Below, in pieces: positions 6,591-11,286 of a stretch of DNA of 11,286 nucleotides (positions are counted from its first letter, which is position 1; the number at the start of each line of letters is the position of its first letter). The translations under genes and the position numbers were made by a program. The stretch covers positions 1 through 11,286 of the forward strand of contig DAOVBT010000028.1 in assembly GCA_030670375.1 (NCBI GenBank). The letters run 5' to 3'. The notes below the pieces were generated by a model that worked only from the letters and a program-made list of their open reading frames with translations, was not told the DNA's origin and searched no databases. This stretch comes from Candidatus Aminicenantota bacterium. GTDB lineage: Bacteria; Acidobacteriota; Aminicenantia; Aminicenantales; Aminicenantaceae.

Positions 6591-6619
6591 ATTAAATAGG
6601 ATTCATTCCTATTTGTCAA
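6591..6619 (-). promoter_or_regulatory. perR-rbr operon promoter with embedded PerR/Fur-type operator
   Basis: On the minus strand, -35 TTGACA (6619-6614), a 17-base spacer and -10 TTTAAT (6596-6591). An inverted repeat with perfect arms AAATAGGA and TCCTATTT, five bases apart, covers 6594-6614. It fills the spacer and touches both hexamers, the classic placement for repression by a Fur-family dimer. Counting from the -10, +1 falls at 6584, the A of the perR ATG. Confidence 0.75.
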
Positions 6620-6646
6620 GCATTTTTTTAATCCCTTTTCTTGTCA

Positions 6647-6674
6647 TTGACATGATCATTTTTATCATGATAGT
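6647..6674 (+). promoter_or_regulatory. Candidate promoter of the Gfo/DUF6807 cassette with inverted repeat
   Basis: -35 TTGACA (6647-6652) is followed after 16 bases by a weak -10 GATAGT (6669-6674). Between them an inverted repeat CATGAT (6651-6656) / ATCATG (6664-6669) with a 7-base spacer overlaps the -35 and reaches the -10. That would suit a repressor or activator of the four-gene cassette. The poor -10 suggests the promoter may need an activator, or that the true -10 differs. Confidence 0.45.
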
Positions 6675-6695
6675 TTTGATGTGAATGGAGGAATC

Positions 6696-8027
6696 ATGTC
6701 TAGACCGAAAAAACAAAACAGCATAACAAGGCGCAATTTTCTCAAATCTGCTGCTGTAACGATTATGGCACCGGCCATCGTGCCGTCCACCGTTTTTGGG
6801 AAATCTTCCCCGAGCAACACCCTTCAGATGGGATGTATCGGTATGGGCCGGCAGGGTCAGGGCGATATGCAGGAATTGATCTATCGTGGTTTAGATGTGG
6901 GAGCACGTGTCGTTGCTGTGTGTGATGTGGACCGGCACCGCATGGAGGATGCCCAATGGCTGGCAGAAAAGATTTATACAACAGAGCTTGACAAAGGAAG
7001 CTACAAGGGCTGTTCCGCATACCCCGATTTCCGAAAACTTCTGGCTCGTGAGGATATCGACGGAGTTTTGATCGTCACACCCGACCACTGGCACGCAGCA
7101 CACGCCATTGCGGCCGCAAACGCCGGCAAGGATATTTATCTGGAAAAACCATTGACATACTCCATTACCGAAGGGAGGAAACTCGTTCAGGCCGTGCGCA
7201 AAAACAAACGGATTCTCCAGGTGGGTTCACAGCAGCGCTCCTCAACCTATTTTCTGATGGCCTGCGAATTGGTGCGCAACCAGCGCATCGGCAAACTGCA
7301 CACGATAAAAGTCTGGCTGCCCGAGGATCAAGGCACCGGCGATCCGCAGCCGATGCCTGTGCCCAAGAATCTCGATTACAACTTTTGGCTTGGGCCCGCG
7401 CCTCAAGCCCCATTCACCGAGGACCGCGTTCACCCGCAGAGAAACTACAGCAGACCGGGATGGCTCCAGATCGAACAATACTGCCGGGGTATGATCACGG
7501 GCTGGGGCTCCCACATGAACGACATCGCGCAGTGGGGCAACGGCACAGAGGATACAGGACCTGTCGTGATCCAGGCAAAAGCCATGTTTCCTGACAGAGG
7601 ACTTTTTGATGTCCACACCACGTATCGCTCTGAGGCGAAATACGCCAACGGTGTCCGCCTGATCCAGGAAACAGGAGATCCGGCAGGTGTCCGGTTCGAG
7701 GGTGATAAAGGCTGGATATTCGTCAAACGGGGCGCGATCGATGCATCCGACAGGGAAATTCTTCGCCAGAAAGTCCAGGATGATGAAATCAAACTCTACC
7801 AGAGTTCCAACCACATGAGGAACTTTCTGGAATGCATGCGCAGTCGGAAGGGCCCGGTGGCACCGGTCGAGGTGGGACACCGCTCCAATACCATCTGCGT
7901 GATGACACACATCGCGATGAAACTCGACCGCAAGCTGGAATGGGATCCCGAAGCCGAACGCTTCATCGATGATGAGGAGGCCAACCGCTGGCTGGATTAT
8001 CCGCACCGTGAACCGTGGACCGTTTGA
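6696..8027 (+). CDS. Tat-exported Gfo/Idh/MocA-family oxidoreductase
   Basis: This 443-residue protein starts with a textbook twin-arginine signal: SITRRNFLKSAA with Arg12-Arg13, a hydrophobic stretch and AIVPSTVFG to about residue 35. The Rossmann fold follows (about 43-165), with the glycine motif GCIGMGRQGQGD (46-57), VCDVD (75-79) and the family EKP motif with Lys151. The second domain carries GWGSHMNDIAQW (269-280), where His273 and Asp276 occupy the usual catalytic positions. The family uses NAD(P) to oxidise or reduce sugars and cyclitols. Tat export implies the cofactor is loaded before export and recycled within the active site, as in Zymomonas glucose-fructose oxidoreductase. The ATG at 6696 is chosen for GGAGGA (6687-6692). 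It leads a four-gene cassette; the substrate is unknown. Confidence 0.92.
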   Translation: MSRPKKQNSITRRNFLKSAAVTIMAPAIVPSTVFGKSSPSNTLQMGCIGMGRQGQGDMQELIYRGLDVGARVVAVCDVDRHRMEDAQWLAEKIYTTELDKGSYKGCSAYPDFRKLLAREDIDGVLIVTPDHWHAAHAIAAANAGKDIYLEKPLTYSITEGRKLVQAVRKNKRILQVGSQQRSSTYFLMACELVRNQRIGKLHTIKVWLPEDQGTGDPQPMPVPKNLDYNFWLGPAPQAPFTEDRVHPQRNYSRPGWLQIEQYCRGMITGWGSHMNDIAQWGNGTEDTGPVVIQAKAMFPDRGLFDVHTTYRSEAKYANGVRLIQETGDPAGVRFEGDKGWIFVKRGAIDASDREILRQKVQDDEIKLYQSSNHMRNFLECMRSRKGPVAPVEVGHRSNTICVMTHIAMKLDRKLEWDPEAERFIDDEEANRWLDYPHREPWTV

Positions 8028-8052
8028 AAACATCTGGACCTGTTTGAAAAGA

Positions 8053-9030
8053 ATGCGATTTTTAAAAAAAAATCAAATATTACTTCTTTTCTCTCTAAGC
8101 ATGTTCCTGATCCTTAATCCTTTATCCGCGCAACGAACTATCGAGCTGCACCAGGATAATGAGGCCGGATGCCTCCGTGTGATTATCGATGGACAAGAGG
8201 CTTTTGTTTATCGATACACCCAATGGCTCGACATTCCCCATATCTGGCCGCTGAACAGTCCGTCGGGAAAAAACATGCTGGTGCAGCAAGCCGAGCCCTA
8301 TCCCCATCATAGGTCTTTTTACGTGGCGGATACAGTCCGGCTCGACGGCCAAAGAAAGGTCAGCACATACAATGCCCTTTACTCCGGCCAATCGATCGGC
8401 ACTGAAAGTTATGGACCTCCTTTTCGCGATCACATCCGCCACAACAAGTTTACAAGCTTGGAAGCGGAGGGTAACCGAGCCGTGATCGGCTCTAAACTTG
8501 TTTGGGAAATGAATGGTGATACACCAGTGCTGGAAGAACAAAGGCTTCTCGTGATCCATTCGCTGGGCAAAGGCGAGTATCTGATCGACATGACCTTTGA
8601 ACTGATCGCCGCCTACGGGGATGTGGAATTCGTCAGCGACGACGTGCATTATGCATGGCCTTTTATTAGGATGCACCCCCGTTTCAGCGGTAAAAACGGA
8701 GGAACGATCACCGCCGATAATGGCGCCACAGGCGAAGCTAACACCAACATGAAGGTAGCCCTGTGGATCGATTATTCCAACACCGTTGAACAAATCACGG
8801 AAGGTTTAACCGTGTTCCAGTTTCCCGACGGCAATGAGCATCGCTGGTTGACCCGCGAGTATGGCATTTTCGGCCCAAGACGGCCGGACGAACAGAGCGG
8901 CAAGCCTTTCACGCTGAAAAAAGGCGAGTCGATCACTCAGAAGGTAGGGATCTTCGTTCACACCGGCGATGTGAAAACCAGCCGAATCGCCGAGCGGTAT
9001 AAACAGTATATCCAAGGCAAGTGGAAGTGA
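8053..9030 (+). CDS. Exported DUF6807 (PmoA-like annotation) protein, copy A
   Basis: This 325-residue protein has a Sec signal peptide (MRFLKKNQ, hydrophobic 9-22, likely cleavage after PLSA at residue 26). The mature part is beta-rich. It contains the family's early histidine block as YPHHRSFYVA (His85-His86), after VYRYTQWLDIPHIWPL and before the conserved LEEQRLLVIHSLG stretch. DUF6807 proteins are often labelled methane oxygenase PmoA, but nothing here resembles that membrane protein. The family is of unproven function and frequent beside sugar oxidoreductases. The ATG at 8053 precedes a good signal peptide, although the upstream AAAAGA is a weak ribosome site. It begins 25 bases after the oxidoreductase stop and its TGA shares one base with the next ATG. 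Likely role: a sugar-binding or lyase/hydrolase partner in the periplasm (inference). Confidence 0.78.
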   Translation: MRFLKKNQILLLFSLSMFLILNPLSAQRTIELHQDNEAGCLRVIIDGQEAFVYRYTQWLDIPHIWPLNSPSGKNMLVQQAEPYPHHRSFYVADTVRLDGQRKVSTYNALYSGQSIGTESYGPPFRDHIRHNKFTSLEAEGNRAVIGSKLVWEMNGDTPVLEEQRLLVIHSLGKGEYLIDMTFELIAAYGDVEFVSDDVHYAWPFIRMHPRFSGKNGGTITADNGATGEANTNMKVALWIDYSNTVEQITEGLTVFQFPDGNEHRWLTREYGIFGPRRPDEQSGKPFTLKKGESITQKVGIFVHTGDVKTSRIAERYKQYIQGKWK

Positions 9031-10274
9031 TGAAAAGGAGAGAGTTTTGCAGAACCTTATCAGCCTCGGTCATAACGCTGGGCCTCTTGCCGCCAAGCCT
9101 TTTACCTCATGAACATTCATCATATCAAAAGGTCAAGATCGACCGCATCGACCTGTTCCCGATGCGTTACCCGATGACAGGCTATTTCAAATTTTTCACC
9201 GGTCCGCATGGATCGGCCGGCCGGGCAGCGGTAGCCGTAAAGATCACAGCAGATGACGGAACGATCGGATGGGGCCAATCGGTCCCGATCGCCAAATGGA
9301 GTTACGAGACATTGGAAACAGCGACGGTTGTGTTGCGCGAGTATTTTGCCCCAGTCCTTATCGGGCGCGATCCGACAGATATCCGCGGAGCCCATGCCGA
9401 GATGGATCGGGCATTGGCTCCGGGTTTCACGACCGGCATGCCGATCAGCCGTGCCGGGATTGACCTGGCCTTGCATGATCTGACCGGTAAGTTGTCGGGC
9501 AGGTCTCTGGCGCAGATATGGGGCAAACCCAAGGGTGGCCCGCTAACACTCAGCTGGACGGTCAACGTTACAAGCTTGGATGACATCGGAAGCGTCATGG
9601 ATGAAGGGAAAAAACGGGGATGCCGCCATTTCAACATCAAGGTCGCTCCAGATCCCGAATTCGATGTGGCATTGGCCAGGGAAGTCCGTCGTCTTTCTCC
9701 GGAATCCTTCCTGTGGGCCGATGCAAACGGAGGTTATGAACCTGAAACAGCGTTGAAGGCGGCGCCGCAATTGGCCGATGCCGGTGTGGACATGTTGGAA
9801 GCCCCGCTCCGGCCCAACCGCATTAGCGGCTACCAGGCCCTGAAAAAACAAGGGGCACTGCCGATCCTGATGGACGAGGGAGTGGTAACGCCTATTGATC
9901 TGGAAGAGTTCCATAAGCTCGGCATGTTGGATGGTGTTGCCATGAAACCTTCCCGATGCGGCGGATTGATCTCGAACAAACAACAAATCGAATTCTGTCA
10001 AAAACACAACCTCATATGGTTGGGCAGCGGCCTGACCGACCCGGACATCTCGCTGGCTGCAACGCTGGGCCTTTACGGAGCTTTCGGATTGAAAAAACCC
10101 GCTGCGCTCAACGGCCCTCAATTCCTCACAACCGACGTGCTCAAAAAACCGCTGCGTATCAAAAACGGCATGGCCTATATTCCTGAAGGCCCTGGACTAG
10201 GAATCGAAGTCGATGGAGACAAAGTCATCGCACTGATGAAAAAAAGCGGCGGTCAAAAATGGAGTGTGTCATGA
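9030..10274 (+). CDS. Exported enolase-superfamily protein (mandelate racemase/muconate lactonizing enzyme-like)
   Basis: This 414-residue protein begins MKRREFCRTLSASVITLG, a twin-arginine-like signal followed by a hydrophobic stretch. The N-terminal capping domain (about 35-150) precedes the barrel. Metal ligands read as Asp231 (WADANGGY), Glu257 (DMLEAPL) and Asp282 (LMDEGV). The acid/base Lys204 is in FNIKVA and Lys306 in AMKPSRCGG. The first lysine of the usual KxK is Asn202. The superfamily abstracts a proton alpha to a carboxylate, giving racemases, epimerases, cycloisomerases and acid-sugar dehydratases. Two facing lysines would allow racemisation or epimerisation. Export is unusual for this superfamily. 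The ATG overlaps the preceding stop (TGATG), and the stop overlaps the next ATG (ATGA). The substrate is presumably the acid or oxidised sugar made by the cassette's oxidoreductase. Confidence 0.87.
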   Translation: MKRREFCRTLSASVITLGLLPPSLLPHEHSSYQKVKIDRIDLFPMRYPMTGYFKFFTGPHGSAGRAAVAVKITADDGTIGWGQSVPIAKWSYETLETATVVLREYFAPVLIGRDPTDIRGAHAEMDRALAPGFTTGMPISRAGIDLALHDLTGKLSGRSLAQIWGKPKGGPLTLSWTVNVTSLDDIGSVMDEGKKRGCRHFNIKVAPDPEFDVALAREVRRLSPESFLWADANGGYEPETALKAAPQLADAGVDMLEAPLRPNRISGYQALKKQGALPILMDEGVVTPIDLEEFHKLGMLDGVAMKPSRCGGLISNKQQIEFCQKHNLIWLGSGLTDPDISLAATLGLYGAFGLKKPAALNGPQFLTTDVLKKPLRIKNGMAYIPEGPGLGIEVDGDKVIALMKKSGGQKWSVS

Positions 10275-11194
10275 AAATGATATGCATAACTATCATTTTA
10301 ATCGGCCTGACATTTACAAATGCTTTGGCTCAAATGGCAATTTTGGAAAACGGTGAAAAAGGGGCTCTGACAGTGCGGGATGGACAAGTCGATGTTCTGA
10401 CTTACCGATTCGGTGACCAGCTTAAAGAAGGCCTTGATCCCGAGCAAACACGGTCGTGCTACATCCATCCCCTGTATTCGCTGGACGGCCAGGTTCTCAC
10501 CGAGGACTTTCCTCAGGATCATTTTCACCACCACGGCATATTCTGGACCTGGCCGATCGTTAAGACCCGAGGACAGGACACTCAGACATGGCATCCCGCC
10601 AACCTGCGCCAACATTTTGTCCGCTGGCTGAAACGTGAAGTCAAAGGCAAAATGGTTACACTAAGCGTAGAAAACGAATGGAAGCTGGATGGCCAGGAAA
10701 TTGTGGCCAAAGAAATCGTCACGCTGCAAATTCACCAGGCAAATGACATGGGTCGGGCTGTCGACCTGGAGCTGACGATAGAGGCTATAGGTGGACCGCT
10801 CACGCTGCAAGGGACGTCTGATCAAAACAAGGGTTATGGTGGATTTTCTCTGCGCGGCGCACCTATGTTCAAAGGCACGATCTTGGCTACTGATCAAGGC
10901 TTAGAAGAAAAAGACTCCAATAACAAAAAGTTCCGTTGGGTGGGTCTATCTACCGAGGAAGTCGGTGTGGCAATATTCGTTTCACCCGAACATCCTGACT
11001 TTCCACCCACCTGGTGTATACGCAACAGCTATGCGGGATTTTGCAATGTCTCCTGGCCCGGGCTCAAACCCTTCGTTCTTCAACCCGGCCAGCCTGTCAC
11101 GCTGCGCTACAGGCTTTACATCCATCGTGAACCCGCTGCCACCGGCCGAATCAGTGAGGCCTACGAGTCTTATCTCTCTGTACACAAGCAATAA
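10271..11194 (+). CDS. Exported DUF6807 (PmoA-like annotation) protein, copy B
   Basis: This 307-residue protein has a Sec signal peptide (MKMICITIILIGLTFTNALA, likely cleavage after Ala20). The family's histidine block is stronger here than in copy A: DFPQDHFHHHGIFWTW, with Asp83, His84 and His86-88, followed by TQTWHPANLRQH. Later strands (WKLDGQEIVAKEIVTLQI, RLYIHREPA) follow the family layout. The histidine cluster could bind a metal or sugar; no reaction is established for the family. The ATG at 10271 is chosen over the one at 10259 because it gives the ATGA overlap with the preceding gene, GGAG six bases upstream, and a better-shaped signal peptide. It is clearly a diverged relative rather than a copy of the first DUF6807 protein, so the two probably do different jobs. 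Confidence 0.82.
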   Translation: MKMICITIILIGLTFTNALAQMAILENGEKGALTVRDGQVDVLTYRFGDQLKEGLDPEQTRSCYIHPLYSLDGQVLTEDFPQDHFHHHGIFWTWPIVKTRGQDTQTWHPANLRQHFVRWLKREVKGKMVTLSVENEWKLDGQEIVAKEIVTLQIHQANDMGRAVDLELTIEAIGGPLTLQGTSDQNKGYGGFSLRGAPMFKGTILATDQGLEEKDSNNKKFRWVGLSTEEVGVAIFVSPEHPDFPPTWCIRNSYAGFCNVSWPGLKPFVLQPGQPVTLRYRLYIHREPAATGRISEAYESYLSVHKQ

Positions 11195-11252
11195 CAATAT
11201 ATTCATATAAAATCACAGCAGCTTTTCCCTATAAGGAGGGCAAGAGAAAACC
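11195..11252 (+). other. Short gap with no clear terminator after the cassette
   Basis: These 58 bases begin AT-rich and end with the next gene's ribosome site. There is no GC-rich stem followed by T residues. A TATAAA at 11206-11211 could be a -10, but no acceptable -35 stands at 16-18 bases. The following gene may therefore be part of the same transcript. Confidence 0.35.
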
Positions 11253-11286
11253 ATGAGTTATTTTGTATTTTCCTTTAAAAAATATG
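11253..11286 (+). CDS. Partial 5' end of a further gene, running off the right edge
   Basis: ATG at 11253 opens a frame MSYFVFSFKKY that continues to the window edge. An AAGGAGGG stands at 11233-11240. The spacing of about 12 bases from it to the ATG is longer than usual, but there is no alternative start between them. Only 11 codons are visible, so no family can be named. It is on the same strand and only 58 bases after the last cassette gene, so it may be co-transcribed. Confidence 0.4.
   Translation, partial: MSYFVFSFKKY

Noticed and set aside
7242..8033. 263-codon minus-strand frame opposite the Gfo/Idh/MocA gene
   Set aside because: Its composition is that of a reverse-strand shadow, the sense gene has clear catalytic motifs, and no start signal is present.
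8020..8050. Direct repeat of GTTTGAAAA near the oxidoreductase/DUF6807 junction (about 8022 and 8042)
   Set aside because: There are only two short copies in AT-rich junction sequence, with no mobile-element or array context. Chance is the simplest reading.
8053..9030. Reading the DUF6807 proteins as subunits of methane monooxygenase (PmoA)
   Set aside because: PmoA is a multi-helix membrane protein. These are secreted beta-rich proteins with only a signal peptide, and no pmoB/pmoC genes are present.
1..11286. CRISPR arrays, tRNA/rRNA genes, insertion sequences or phage attachment sites
   Set aside because: I saw no regularly spaced repeats, no tRNA- or rRNA-like sequence, no transposase motifs and no terminal inverted repeats with target duplications anywhere in the window.

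Overview
The window looks like a piece of chromosome from an anaerobic or microaerophilic Gram-negative bacterium. The signs are a PerR/rubrerythrin operon, a rubredoxin-fused glutamate-synthase-like flavoprotein typical of anaerobes, and several proteins with Sec or Tat export signals that imply a periplasm. The gene mix (Tat-exported Gfo/Idh/MocA enzyme, DUF6807 proteins, bacterial S10 carboxypeptidase, many PIN toxins) would suit Acidobacteriota/Aminicenantes-like or Desulfobacterota-like lineages. That placement is inference; no marker gene fixes the phylum.

Positions 1-1600 (all minus strand) hold the first codons of an unidentified gene running off the left edge, then two back-to-back type II toxin-antitoxin modules of different types. 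One is a Phd/YefM antitoxin with a PIN toxin, the other a VapB-type antitoxin with a PIN toxin. Each has its own near-consensus sigma-70-type promoter and an ATG-overlapping antitoxin/toxin junction. Positions 1713-4141 (plus) hold a promoter, an exported S10 serine carboxypeptidase and, 8 bases later, a divergent lysophospholipid-acyltransferase-like protein.

Positions 4142-6584 (minus) form an oxidative-stress operon in the order perR-like regulator, rubrerythrin, rubredoxin-GltS fusion. Its promoter contains a perfect 8-bp-arm inverted repeat between the -35 and -10, and the predicted transcript start falls on the A of the perR ATG. The operon converges on the acyltransferase gene with zero bases between the two stop codons.

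Positions 6696-11194 (plus), divergent from perR, form a tightly packed four-gene cassette. It consists of a Tat-exported Gfo/Idh/MocA oxidoreductase, an exported DUF6807 protein, an exported enolase-superfamily (MR/MLE-like) protein and a second exported DUF6807 protein. The last three genes overlap at their start/stop codons. All four products appear to leave the cytoplasm, so this reads as an extracytoplasmic oxidation/epimerisation-or-dehydration pathway for a sugar or sugar acid whose substrate cannot be read from sequence. It is the most interesting part of the window. A last gene begins at 11253 and runs off the right edge.
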